From Phytophthora colocasiae (Eukaryota > Oomycota > Peronosporomycetes > Peronosporales > Peronosporaceae), in contig JAGKQI010000091.1 of NCBI GenBank assembly GCA_018806915.1, forward strand, positions 3,410,001-3,474,000: DNA of 64,000 nucleotides, in the 5' to 3' direction. The position numbers were made by a program, and so were the translations under genes. The notes beneath the pieces are model-generated. The model searched no databases. It was given only the letters and a program-made list of their open reading frames with translations, and was not told the origin of the DNA. Shown here piece by piece: positions 45,338 through 60,300 of the stretch. The stretch's first letter is position 1; each line of letters begins with the position of its first letter.

Positions 45338-48300
45338 AACCCTATATATATGTTTCAGCCGATACACGTGTATCGGCGGGGTCCGGGGGTCCCCCTCAAC
45401 CGGTTTTGCCCCTCTGTCGGGGGTCCCCTTTGCCCTGTATCGTGGGGTCCCCCAACCCAAAGTTAACAGTTTTGGGCACCTCGATATCACTAGTTTGGGG
45501 TTTTGAACTCCTTCGCCAGACAGAAGAAGCTCAGGAGGGCCAAGTTGGTGCAAAATTCGCGCGAAAAAAAAACAGCCACTCGTAAGATATCGATGTCTAC
45601 ATGGTTCACTATGAGAATGGACATAGAAGGGCGTGTATACACGCAATAACCAATCAGCGATTAGATTGTAATACTGCAGCAACTACAGACCTGGCGGGCC
45701 TGAAATTTCGCAAGGGTGTCTGTTTGACCATACCGAATCCGACTACAAACCACAGACAGCCGTTTTATGTCAAGTTCGTAGCCAATCAGCGGATAGAAGC
45801 AGCCTGCAACAACATTACAGTGGCTACTAGTACACTCACGGATAGAAAGCACGACACGGAATACACGCAGCATACATGCTCGGTTTCGTGCTGCAAACAG
45901 GTGGTATACGTATATACATAGTCGGTGCACATCCTAGAAGCGGAAAAGTGTGTCGTTTGTTTCCTCCCACGTGCGTGTTCGCGTGCATTGTATACGCCAT
46001 CTTTACATAGACGGGGCGGAATGGTTGTGCACATACATGACCCGCCACCGGTACCACTCGACGCGCCTTGATCCGTAGATACGATTTGCGCCGCGACTTG
46101 CCCGCTACCGCCAACTACAACGCACACAGTCTCGTCTCAAAGTTTGTCCTCCGGCCCCACGATCCGGCGCAACCCTATATATATGTTTCAGCCGATACAC
46201 GTGTATCGGCGGGGTCCAGGAGTCCCCCTCAGCCGGTTTTGCCCCTCTGTCAGGGTCCCCTTTGCCCTGTATCGTGGGGTCCCCAACCCAAAGTTAACAG
46301 TTTTGGGCACCTCGATATCACTAGTTTGGGGTTTTGAACTCCTTCGCCAGACAGAAGAAGCTCAGGAGGGCCAAGTTGGTGCAAAATTCGCGCGAAAAAA
46401 AAAACAGCCACTCGTAAGATATCGATGTCTACATGGTTCACTATGAGAATGGACATAGAAGGGCGTGTATACACGCAATAACCAATCAGCGATTAGATTG
46501 TAATACTGCAGCAACTACAGACCTGGCGGGCCTGAAATTTCGCAAGGGTGTCTGTTTGACCATACCGAATCCGACTACAAACCACAGACAGCCGTTTTAT
46601 GTCAAGTTCGTAGCCAATCAGCGGATAGAAGCAGCCTGCAACAACATTACAGTGGCTACTAGTACACTCACGGATAGAAAGCACGACACGGAATACACGC
46701 AGCATACATGCTCGGTTTCGTGCTGCAAACAGGTGGTATACGTATATACATAGTCGGTGCACATCCTAGAAGCGGAAAAGTGTGTCGTTTGTTTCCTCCC
46801 ACGTGCGTGTTCGCGTGCATTGTATACGCCATCTTTACATAGACGGGGCGGAATGGTTGTGCACATACATGACCCGCCACCGGTACCACTCGACGCGCCT
46901 TGATCCGTAGATACGATTTGCGCCGCGACTTGCCCGCTACCGCCAACTACAACGCACACAGTCTCGTCTCAAAGTTTGTCCTCCGGCCCCACGATCCGGC
47001 GCAACCCTATATATATGTTTCAGCCGATACACGTGTATCGGCGGGGTCAGGAGTCCCCCTCAACCGGTTTGCCCCTCTGTCAGGGGTCCCCTTTGCCCTG
47101 TATCGTGGGGTCCCCAACCCAAAGTTAACAGTTTTGGGCACCTCGATATCACTAGTTTGGGGTTTTGAACTCCTTCGCCAGACAGAAGAAGCTCAGGAGG
47201 GCCAAGTTGGTGCAAAATTCGCGCGAAAAAAAAACAGCCACTCGTAAGATATCGATGTCTACATGGTTCACTATGAGAATGGACATAGAAGGGCGTGTAT
47301 ACACGCAATAACCAATCAGCGATTAGATTGTAATACTGCAGCAACTACAGACCTGGCGGGCCTGAAATTTCGCAAGGGTGTCTGTTTGACCATACCGAAT
47401 CCGACTACAAACCACAGACAGCCGTTTTATGTCAAGTTCGTAGCCAATCAGCGGATAGAAGCAGCCTGCAACAACATTACAGTGGCTACTAGTACACTCA
47501 CGGATAGAAAGCACGACACGGAATACACGCAGCATACATGCTCGGTTTCGTGCTGCAAACAGGTGGTATACGTATATACATAGTCGGTGCACATCCTAGA
47601 AGCGGAAAAGTGTGTCGTTTGTTTCCTCCCACGTGCGTGTTCGCGTGCATTGTATACGCCATCTTTACATAGACGGGGCGGAATGGTTGTGCACATACAT
47701 GACCCGCCACCGGTACCACTCGACGCGCCTTGATCCGTAGATACGATTTGCGCCGCGACTTGCCCGCTACCGCCAACTACAACGCACACAGTCTCGTCTC
47801 AAAGTTTGTCCTCCGGCCCCACGATCCGGCGCAACCCTATATATATGTTTCAGCCGATACACGTGTATCGGCGGGGTCAGGAGTCCCCCTCAGCCGGTTT
47901 GCCCCTCTGTCAGGGTCCCCTTTGCCCTGTATCGTGGGGTCCCCAACCCAAAGTTAACAGTTTTGGGCACCTCGATATCACTAGTTTGGGGTTTTGAACT
48001 CCTTCGCCAGACAGAAGAAGCTCAGGAGGGCCAAGTTGGTGCAAAATTCGCGCGAAAAAAACAGCCACTCGTAAGATATCGATGTCTACATGGTTCACTA
48101 TGAGAATGGACATAGAAGGGCGTGTATACACGCAATAACCAATCAGCGATTAGATTGTAATACTGCAGCAACTACAGACCTGGCGGGCCTGAAATTTCGC
48201 AAGGGTGTCTGTTTGACCATACCGAATCCGACTACAAACCACAGACAGCCGTTTTATGTCAAGTTCGTAGCCAATCAGCGGATAGAAGCAGCCTGCAACA

Positions 48301-51300
48301 ACATTACAGTGGCTACTAGTACACTCACGGATAGAAAGCACGACACGGAATACACGCAGCATACATGCTCGGTTTCGTGCTGCAAACAGGTGGTATACGT
48401 ATATACATAGTCGGTGCACATCCTAGAAGCGGAAAAGTGTGTCGTTTGTTTCCTCCCACGTGCGTGTTCGCGTGCATTGTATACGCCATCTTTACATAGA
48501 CGGGGCGGAATGGTTGTGCACATACATGACCCGCCACCGGTACCACTCGACGCGCCTTGATCCGTAGATACGATTTGCGCCGCGACTTGCCCGCTACCGC
48601 CAACTACAACGCACACAGTCTCGTCTCAAAGTTTGTCCTCCGGCCCCACGATCCGGCGCAACCCTATATATATGTTTCAGCCGATACACGTGTATCGGCG
48701 GGGTCAGGAGTCCCCCTCAGCCGGTTTGCCCCTCTGTCAGGGTCCCCTTTGCCCTGTATCGTGGGGTCCCCAACCCAAAGTTAACAGTTTTGGGCACCAC
48801 GATATAACTAGTTTGGGGTTTTTAAAAACATCGCCAGACAGAAAAAGCAAAGGAGGGCCAAATTGGTTCAAAATTAGCGCGAAAAAAACAGCCACTCGTA
48901 AGATATCGATGTCTACATGGTTCACTATGAGAATGGACATAGAAGGGCGTGTATACACGCAATAACCAATCAGCGATTAGATTGTAATACTGCAGCAACT
49001 ACAGACCTGGCGGGCCTGAAATTTCGCAAGGGTGTCTGTTTGACCATACCGAATCCGACTACAAACCACAGACAGCCGTTTTATGTCAAGTTCGTAGCCA
49101 ATCAGCGGATAGAAGCAGCCTGCAACAACATTACAGTGGCTACTAGTACACTCACGGATAGAAAGCACGACACGGAATACACGCAGCATACATGCTCGGT
49201 TTCGTGCTGCAAACAGGTGGTATACGTATATACATAGTCGGTGCACATCCTAGAAGCGGAAAAGTGTGTCGTTTGTTTCCTCCCACGTGCGTGTTCGCGT
49301 GCATTGTATACGCCATCTTTACATAGACGGGGCGGAATGGTTGTGCACATACATGACCCGCCACCGGTACCACTCGACGCGCCTTGATCCGTAGATACGA
49401 TTTGCGCCGCGACTTGCCCGCTACCGCCAACTACAACGCACACAGTCTCGTCTCAAAGTTTGTCCTCCGGCCCCACGATCCGGCGCAACCCTATATATAT
49501 GTTTCAGCCGATACACGTGTATCGGCGGGGTCAGAGGTCCCCCTCAGCCGGTTTTGCCCCTCTGTCAGGGGTCCCCTTTGCCCTGTATCGTGGGGTCCCC
49601 AACCCAAAGTTAACAGTTTTGGGCACCTCGATATCACTAGTTTGGGGTTTTGAACTCCTTCGCCAGACAGAAGAAGCTCAGGAGGGCCAAGTTGGTGCAA
49701 AATTCGCGCGAAAAAAACAGCCACTCGTAAGATATCGATGTCTACATGGTTCACTATGAGAATGGACATAGAAGGGCGTGTATACACGCAATAACCAATC
49801 AGCGATTAGATTGTAATACTGCAGCAACTACAGACCTGGCGGGCCTGAAATTTCGCAAGGGTGTCTGTTTGACCATACCGAATCCGACTACAAACCACAG
49901 ACAGCCGTTTTATGTCAAGTTCGTAGCCAATCAGCGGATAGAAGCAGCCTGCAACAACATTACAGTGGCTACTAGTACACTCGCGGATAGAAAGCACGAC
50001 ACGGAATACACGCAGCATACATGCTCGGTTTCGTGCTGCAAACAGGTGGTATACGTATATACATAGTCGGTGCACATCCTAGAAGCGGAAAAGTGTGTCG
50101 TTTGTTTCCTCCCACGTGCGTGTTCGCGTGCATTGTATACGCCATCTTTACATAGACGGGGCGGAATGGTTGTGCACATACATGACCCGCCACCGGTACC
50201 ACTCGACGCGCCTTGATCCGTAGATACGATTTGCGCCGCGACTTGCCCGCTACCGCCAACTACAACGCACACAGTCTCGTCTCAAAGTTTGTCCTCCGGC
50301 CCCACGATCCGGCGCAACCCTATATATATGTTTCAGCCGATACACGTGTATCGGCGGGGTCAGGAGTCCCCCTCAGCCGGTTTGCCCCTCTGTCAGGGTC
50401 CCCTTTGCCCTGTATCGTGGGGTCCCCAACCCAAAGTTAACAGTTTTGGGCACCTCGATATCACTAGTTTGGGGTTTTGAACTCCTTCGCCAGACAGAAG
50501 AAGCTCAGGAGGGCCAAGTTGGTGCAAAATTCGCGCGAAAAAAAACAGCCACTCGTAAGATATCGATGTCTACATGGTTCACTATGAGAATGGACATAGA
50601 AGGGCGTGTATACACGCAATAACCAATCAGCGATTAGATTGTAATACTGCAGCAACTACAGACCTGGCGGGCCTGAAATTTCGCAAGGGTGTCTGTTTGA
50701 CCATACCGAATCCGACTACAAACCACAGACAGCCGTTTTATGTCAAGTTCGTAGCCAATCAGCGGATAGAAGCAGCCTGCAACAACATTACAGTGGCTAC
50801 TAGTACACTCGCGGATAGAAAGCACGACACGGAATACACGCAGCATACATGCTCGGTTTCGTGCTGCAAACAGGTGGTATACGTATATACATAGTCGGTG
50901 CACATCCTAGAAGCGGAAAAGTGTGTCGTTTGTTTCCTCCCACGTGCGTGTTCGCGTGCATTGTATACGCCATCTTTACATAGACGGGGCGGAATGGTTG
51001 TGCACATACATGACCCGCCACCGGTACCACTCGACGCGCCTTGATCCGTAGATACGATTTGCGCCGCGACTTGCCCGCTACCGCCAACTACAACGCACAC
51101 AGTCTCGTCTCAAAGTTTGTCCTCCGGCCCCACGATCCGGCGCAACCCTATATATATGTTTCAGCCGATACACGTGTATCGGCGGGGTCAGGAGTCCCCC
51201 TCAGCCGGTTTGCCCCTCTGTCAGGGTCCCCTTTGCCCTGTATCGTGGGGTCCCCCAACCCAAAGTTAACAGTTTTGGGCACCTCGATATCACTAGTTTG

Positions 51301-54300
51301 GGGTTTTGAACTCCTTCGCCAGACAGAAGAAGCTCAGGAGGGCCAAGTTGGTGCAAAATTCGCGCGAAAAAAAAAACAGCCACTCGTAAGATATCGATGT
51401 CTACATGGTTCACTATGAGAATGGACATAGAAGGGCGTGTATACACGCAATAACCAATCAGCGATTAGATTGTAATACTGCAGCAACTACAGACCTGGCG
51501 GGCCTGAAATTTCGCAAGGGTGTCTGTTTGACCATACCGAATCCGACTACAAACCACAGACAGCCGTTTTATGTCAAGTTCGTAGCCAATCAGCGGATAG
51601 AAGCAGCCTGCAACAACATTACAGTGGCTACTAGTACACTCGCGGATAGAAAGCACGACACGGAATACACGCAGCATACATGCTCGGTTTCGTGCTGCAA
51701 ACAGGTGGTATACGTATATACATAGTCGGTGCACATCCTAGAAGCGGAAAAGTGTGTCGTTTGTTTCCTCCCACGTGCGTGTTCGCGTGCATTGTATACG
51801 CCATCTTTACATAGACGGGGCGGAATGGTTGTGCACATACATGACCCGCCACCGGTACCACTCGACGCGCCTTGATCCGTAGATACGATTTGCGCCGCGA
51901 CTTGCCCGCTACCGCCAACTACAACGCACACAGTCTCGTCTCAAAGTTTGTCCTCCGGCCCCACGATCCGGCGCAACCCTATATATATGTTTCAGCCGAT
52001 ACACGTGTATCGGCGGGGTCAGGAGTCCCCCTCAGCCGGTTTGCCCCTCTGTCGGGGTCCCCTTTGCCCTGTATCGTGGGGTCCCCCAACCCAAAGTTAA
52101 CAGTTTTGGGCACCTCGATATCACTAGTTTGGGGTTTTGAACTCCTTCGCCAGACAGAAGAAGCTCAGGAGGGCCAAGTTGGTGCAAAATTCGCGCGAAA
52201 AAAAAAACAGCCACTCGTAAGATATCGATGTCTACATGGTTCACTATGAGAATGGACATAGAAGGGCGTGTATACACGCAATAACCAATCAGCGATTAGA
52301 TTGTAATACTGCAGCAACTACAGACCTGGCGGGCCTGAAATTTCGCAAGGGTGTCTGTTTGACCATACCGAATCCGACTACAAACCACAGACAGCCGTTT
52401 TATGTCAAGTTCGTAGCCAATCAGCGGATAGAAGCAGCCTGCAACAACATTACAGTGGCTACTAGTACACTCGCGGATAGAAAGCACGACACGGAATACA
52501 CGCAGCATACATGCTCGGTTTCGTGCTGCAAACAGGTGGTATACGTATATACATAGTCGGTGCACATCCTAGAAGCGGAAAAGTGTGTCGTTTGTTTCCT
52601 CCCACGTGCGTGTTCGCGTGCATTGTATACGCCATCTTTACATAGACGGGGCGGAATGGTTGTGCACATACATGACCCGCCACCGGTACCACTCGACGCG
52701 CCTTGATCCGTAGATACGATTTGCGCCGCGACTTGCCCGCTACCGCCAACTACAACGCACACAGTCTCGTCTCAAAGTTTGTCCTCCGGCCCCACGATCC
52801 GGCGCAACCCTATATATATGTTTCAGCCGATACACGTGTATCGGCGGGGTCCAGTCCCCCTCAGCCGGTTTGCCCCTCTGTCAGGGTCCCCTTTGCCCTG
52901 TATCGTGGGGTCCCCCAACCCAAAGTTAACAGTTTTGGGCACCTCGATATCACTAGTTTGGGGTTTTGAACTCCTTCGCCAGACAGAAGAAGCTCAGGAG
53001 GGCCAAGTTGGTGCAAAATTCGCGCGAAAAAAACAGCCACTCGTAAGATATCGATGTCTACATGGTTCACTATGAGAATGGACATAGAAGGGCGTGTATA
53101 CACGCAATAACCAATCAGCGATTAGATTGTAATACTGCAGCAACTACAGACCTGGCGGGCCTGAAATTTCGCAAAGGGTGTCTGTTTGACCATACCGAAT
53201 CCGACTACAAACCACAGACAGCCGTTTTATGTCAAGTTCGTAGCCAATCAGCGGATAGAAGCAGCCTGCAACAACATTACAGTGGCTACTAGTACACTCG
53301 CGGATAGAAAGCACGACACGGAATACACGCAGCATACATGCTCGGTTTCGTGCTGCAAACAGGTGGTATACGTATATACATAGTCGGTGCACATCCTAGA
53401 AGCGGAAAAGTGTGTCGTTTGTTTCCTCCCACGTGCGTGTTCGCGTGCATTGTATACGCCATCTTTACATAGACGGGGCGGAATGGTTGTGCACATACAT
53501 GACCCGCCACCGGTACCACTCGACGCGCCTTGATCCGTAGATACGATTTGCGCCGCGACTTGCCCGCTACCGCCAACTACAACGCACACAGTCTCGTCTC
53601 AAAGTTTGTCCTCCGGCCCCACGATCCGGCGCAACCCTATATATATGTTTCAGCCGATACACGTGTATCGGCGGGGTCAGGAGTCCCCCTCAGCCGGTTT
53701 GCCCCTCTGTCAGGGTCCCCTTTGCCCTGTATCGTGGGGTCCCCCAACCCAAAGTTAACAGTTTTGGGCACCTCGATATCACTAGTTTGGGGTTTTGAAC
53801 TCCTTCGCCAGACAGAAGAAGCTCAGGAGGGCCAAGTTGGTGCAAAATTCGCGCGAAAAAAACAGCCACTCGTAAGATATCGATGTCTACATGGTTCACT
53901 ATGAGAATGGACATAGAAGGGCGTGTATACACGCAATAACCAATCAGCGATTAGATTGTAATACTGCAGCAACTACAGACCTGGCGGGCCTGAAATTTCG
54001 CAAAGGGTGTCTGTTTGACCATACCGAATCCGACTACAAACCACAGACAGCCGTTTTATGTCAAGTTCGTAGCCAATCAGCGGATAGAAGCAGCCTGCAA
54101 CAACATTACAGTGGCTACTAGTACACTCGCGGATAGAAAGCACGACACGGAATACACGCAGCATACATGCTCGGTTTCGTGCTGCAAACAGGTGGTATAC
54201 GTATATACATAGTCGGTGCACATCCTAGAAGCGGAAAAGTGTGTCGTTTGTTTCCTCCCACGTGCGTGTTCGCGTGCATTGTATACGCCATCTTTACATA

Positions 54301-57300
54301 GACGGGGCGGAATGGTTGTGCACATACATGACCCGCCACCGGTACCACTCGACGCGCCTTGATCCGTAGATACGATTTGCGCCGCGACTTGCCCGCTACC
54401 GCCAACTACAACGCACACAGTCTCGTCTCAAAGTTTGTCCTCCGGCCCCACGATCCGGCGCAACCCTATATATATGTTTCAGCCGATACACGTGTATCGG
54501 CGGGGTCAGGTCCCCCTCAGCCGGTTTGCCCCTCTGTCAGGGTCCCCTTTGCCCTGTATCGTGGGGTCCCCAACCCAAAGTTAACAGTTTTGGGCACCTC
54601 GATATCACTAGTTTGGGGTTTTGAACTCCTTCGCCAGACAGAAGAAGCTCAGGAGGGCCAAGTTGGTGCAAAATTCGCGCGAAAAAAACAGCCACTCGTA
54701 AGATATCGATGTCTACATGGTTCACTATGAGAATGGACATAGAAGGGCGTGTATACACGCAATAACCAATCAGCGATTAGATTGTAATACTGCAGCAACT
54801 ACAGACCTGGCGGGCCTGAAATTTCGCAAGGGTGTCTGTTTGACCATACCGAATCCGACTACAAACCACAGACAGCCGTTTTATGTCAAGTTCGTAGCCA
54901 ATCAGCGGATAGAAGCAGCCTGCAACAACATTACAGTGGCTACTAGTACACTCGCGGATAGAAAGCACGACACGGAATACACGCAGCATACATGCTCGGT
55001 TTCGTGCTGCAAACAGGTGGTATACGTATATACATAGTCGGTGCACATCCTAGAAGCGGAAAAGTGTGTCGTTTGTTTCCTCCCACGTGCGTGTTCGCGT
55101 GCATTGTATACGCCATCTTTACATAGACGGGGCGGAATGGTTGTGCACATACATGACCCGCCACCGGTACCACTCGACGCGCCTTGATCCGTAGATACGA
55201 TTTGCGCCGCGACTTGCCCGCTACCGCCAACTACAACGCACACAGTCTCGTCTCAAAGTTTGTCCTCCGGCCCCACGATCCGGCGCAACCCTATATATAT
55301 GTTTCAGCCGATACACGTGTATCGGCGGGGTCCGAGGTCCCCCTCAGCCGGTTTGCCCCTCTGTCGGGGGTCCCCTTTGCCCTGTATCGTGGGGTCCCCC
55401 AACCCAAAGTTAACAGTTTTGGGCACCTCGATATCACTAGTTTGGGGTTTTGAACTCCTTCGCCAGACAGAAGAAGCTCAGGAGGGCCAAGTTGGTGCAA
55501 AATTCGCGCGAAAAAAAACAGCCACTCGTAAGATATCGATGTCTACATGGTTCACTATGAGAATGGACATAGAAGGGCGTGTATACACGCAATAACCAAT
55601 CAGCGATTAGATTGTAATACTGCAGCAACTACAGACCTGGCGGGCCTGAAATTTCGCAAGGGTGTCTGTTTGACCATACCGAATCCGACTACAAACCACA
55701 GACAGCCGTTTTATGTCAAGTTCGTAGCCAATCAGCGGATAGAAGCAGCCTGCAACAACATTACAGTGGCTACTAGTACACTCGCGGATAGAAAGCACGA
55801 CACGGAATACACGCAGCATACATGCTCGGTTTCGTGCTGCAAACAGGTGGTATACGTATATACATAGTCGGTGCACATCCTAGAAGCGGAAAAGTGTGTC
55901 GTTTGTTTCCTCCCACGTGCGTGTTCGCGTGCATTGTATACGCCATCTTTACATAGACGGGGCGGAATGGTTGTGCACATACATGACCCGCCACCGGTAC
56001 CACTCGACGCGCCTTGATCCGTAGATACGATTTGCGCCGCGACTTGCCCGCTACCGCCAACTACAACGCACACAGTCTCGTCTCAAAGTTTGTCCTCCGG
56101 CCCCACGATCCGGCGCAACCCTATATATATGTTTCAGCCGATACACGTGTATCGGCGGGGTCAGGAGTCCCCCTCAGCCGGTTTGCCCCTCTGTCAGGGT
56201 CCCCTTTGCCCTGTATCGTGGGGTCCCCCAACCCAAAGTTAACAGTTTTGGGCACCTCGATATCACTAGTTTGGGGTTTTGAACTCCTTCGCCAGACAGA
56301 AGAAGCTCAGGAGGGCCATGTTGGTGCAAAATTCGCGCGAAAAAAACACAGCCACTCGTAAGATATCGATGTCTACATGGTTCACTATGAGAATGGACAT
56401 AGAAGGGCGTGTATACACGCAATAACCAATCAGCGATTAGATTGTAATACTGCAGCAACTACAGACCTGGCGGGCCTGAAATTTCGCAAGGGTGTCTGTT
56501 TGACCATACCGAATCCGACTACAAACCACAGACAGCCGTTTTATGTCAAGTTCGTAGCCAATCAGCGGATAGAAGCAGCCTGCAACAACATTACAGTGGC
56601 TACTAGTACACTCGCGGATAGAAAGCACGACACGGAATACACGCAGCATACATGCTCGGTTTCGTGCTGCAAACAGGTGGTATACGTATATACATAGTCG
56701 GTGCACATCCTAGAAGCGGAAAAGTGTGTCGTTTGTTTCCTCCCACGTGCGTGTTCGCGTGCATTGTATACGCCATCTTTACATAGACGGGGCGGAATGG
56801 TTGTGCACATACATGACCCGCCACCGGTACCACTCGACGCGCCTTGATCCGTAGATACGATTTGCGCCGCGACTTGCCCGCTACCGCCAACTACAACGCA
56901 CACAGTCTCGTCTCAAAGTTTGTCCTCCGGCCCCACGATCCGGCGCAACCCTATATATATGTTTCAGCCGATACACGTGTATCGGCGGGGTCAGGAGTCC
57001 CCCTCAACCGGTTGTGCCCCTCTGTCGGGGGTCCCCTTTGCCCTGTATCGTGGGGTCCCCCAACCCAAAGTTAACAGTTTTGGGCACCTCGATATCACTA
57101 GTTTGGGGTTTTGAACTCCTTCGCCAGACAGAAGAAGCTCAGGAGGGCCAAGTTGGTGCAAAATTCGCGCGAAAAAAACAGCCACTCGTAAGATATCGAT
57201 GTCTACATGGTTCACTATGAGAATGGACATAGAAGGGCGTGTATACACGCAATAACCAATCAGCGATTAGATTGTAATACTGCAGCAACTACAGACCTGG

Positions 57301-60300
57301 CGGGCCTGAAATTTCGCAAGGGTGTCTGTTTGACCATACCGAATCCGACTACAAACCACAGACAGCCGTTTTATGTCAAGTTCGTAGCCAATCAGCGGAT
57401 AGAAGCAGCCTGCAACAACATTACAGTGGCTACTAGTACACTCACGGATAGAAAGCACGACACGGAATACACGCAGCATACATGCTCGGTTTCGTGCTGC
57501 AAACAGGTGGTATACGTATATACATAGTCGGTGCACATCCTAGAAGCGGAAAAGTGTGTCGTTTGTTTCCTCCCACGTGCGTGTTCGCGTGCATTGTATA
57601 CGCCATCTTTACATAGACGGGGCGGAATGGTTGTGCACATACATGACCCGCCACCGGTACCACTCGACGCGCCTTGATCCGTAGATACGATTTGCGCCGC
57701 GACTTGCCCGCTACCGCCAACTACAACGCACACAGTCTCGTCTCAAAGTTTGTCCTCCGGCCCCACGATCCGGCGCAACCCTATATATATGTTTCAGCCG
57801 ATACACGTGTATCGGCGGGGTCAGGAGTCCCCCTCAGCCGGTTTGCCCCTCTGTCGGGGGTCCCCTTTGCCCTGTATCGTGGGGTCCCCCAACCCAAAGT
57901 TAACAGTTTTGGGCACCTCGATATCACTAGTTTGGGGTTTTGAACTCCTTCGCCAGACAGAAGAAGCTCAGGAGGGCCAAGTTGGTGCAAAATTCGCGCG
58001 AAAAAAACAGCCACTCGTAAGATATCGATGTCTACATGGTTCACTATGAGAATGGACATAGAAGGGCGTGTATACACGCAATAACCAATCAGCGATTAGA
58101 TTGTAATACTGCAGCAACTACAGACCTGGCGGGCCTGAAATTTCGCAAGGGTGTCTTTTTGACCATACCGAATCCGACTACAAACCACAGACAGCCGTTT
58201 TATGTCAAGTTCGTAGCCAATCAGCGGATAGAAGCAGCCTGCAACAACATTACAGTGGCTACTAGTACACTCGCGGATAGAAAGCACGACACGGAATACA
58301 CGCAGCATACATGCTCGGTTTCGTGCTGCAAACAGGTGGTATACGTATATACATAGTCGGTGCACATCCTAGAAGCGGAAAAGTGTGTCGTTTGTTTCCT
58401 CCCACGTGCGTGTTCGCGTGCATTGTATACGCCATCTTTACATAGACGGGGCGGAATGGTTGTGCACATACATGACCCGCCACCGGTACCACTCGACGCG
58501 CCTTGATCCGTAGATACGATTTGCGCCGCGACTTGCCCGCTACCGCCAACTACAACGCACACAGTCTCGTCTCAAAGTTTGTCCTCCGGCCCCACGATCC
58601 GGCGCAACCCTATATATATGTTTCAGCCGATACACGTGTATCGGCGGGGTCAGGAGTCCCCCTCAAGCCGGTTTGCCCCTCTGTCAGGGTCCCCTTTGCC
58701 CTGTATCGTGGGGTCCCCCAACCCAAAGTTAACAGTTTTGGGCACCTCGATATCACTAGTTTGGGGTTTTGAACTCCTTCGCCAGACAGAAGAAGCTCAG
58801 GAGGGCCAAGTTGGTGCAAAATTCGCGCGAAAAAAACAGCCACTCGTAAGATATCGATGTCTACATGGTTCACTATGAGAATGGACATAGAAGGGCGTGT
58901 ATACACGCAATAACCAATCAGCGATTAGATTGTAATACTGCAGCAACTACAGACCTGGCGGGCCTGAAATTTCGCAAGGGTGTCTGTTTGACCATACCGA
59001 ATCCGACTACAAACCACAGACAGCCGTTTTATGTCAAGTTCGTAGCCAATCAGCGGATAGAAGCAGCCTGCAACAACATTACAGTGGCTACTAGTACACT
59101 CGCGGATAGAAAGCACGACACGGAATACACGCAGCATACATGCTCGGTTTCGTGCTGCAAACAGGTGGTATACGTATATACATAGTCGGTGCACATCCTA
59201 GAAGCGGAAAAGTGTGTCGTTTGTTTCCTCCCACGTGCGTGTTCGCGTGCATTGTATACGCCATCTTTACATAGACGGGGCGGAATGGTTGTGCACATAC
59301 ATGACCCGCCACCGGTACCACTCGACGCGCCTTGATCCGTAGATACGATTTGCGCCGCGACTTGCCCGCTACCGCCAACTACAACGCACACAGTCTCGTC
59401 TCAAAGTTTGTCCTCCGGCCCCACGATCCGGCGCAACCCTATATATATGTTTCAGCCGATACACGTGTATCGGCGGGGTCAGGAGTCCCCCTCAGCCGGT
59501 TTGCCCCTCTGTCGGGGGTCCCCTTTGCCCTGTATCGTGGGGTCCCCCAACCCAAAGTTAACAGTTTTGGGCACCTCGATATCACTAGTTTGGGGTTTTG
59601 AACTCCTTCGCCAGACAGAAGAAGCTCAGGAGGGCCAAGTTGGTGCAAAATTCGCGCGAAAAAAAAACAGCCACTCGTAAGATATCGATGTCTACATGGT
59701 TCACTATGAGAATGGACATAGAAGGGCGTGTATACACGCAATAACCAATCAGCGATTAGATTGTAATACTGCAGCAACTACAGACCTGGCGGGCCTGAAA
59801 TTTCGCAAGGGTGTCTGTTTGACCATACCGAATCCGACTACAAACCACAGACAGCCGTTTTATGTCAAGTTCGTAGCCAATCAGCGGATAGAAGCAGCCT
59901 GCAACAACATTACAGTGGCTACTAGTACACTCGCGGATAGAAAGCACGACACGGAATACACGCAGCATACATGCTCGGTTTCGTGCACACAAACAGGTGG
60001 TATACGTATATACATAGTCGGTGCACATCCTAGAAGCGGAAAAGTGTGTCGTTTGTTTCCTCCCACGTGCGTGTTCGCGTGCATTGTATACGCCATCTTT
60101 ACATAGACGGGGCGGAATGGTTGTGCACATACATGACCCGCCACCGGTACCACTCGACGCGCCTTGATCCGTAGATACGATTTGCGCCGCGACTTGCCCG
60201 CTACCGCCAACTACAACGCACACAGTCTCGTCTCAAAGTTTGTCCTCCGGCCCCACGATCCGGCGCAACCCTATATATATGTTTCAGCCGATACACGTGT

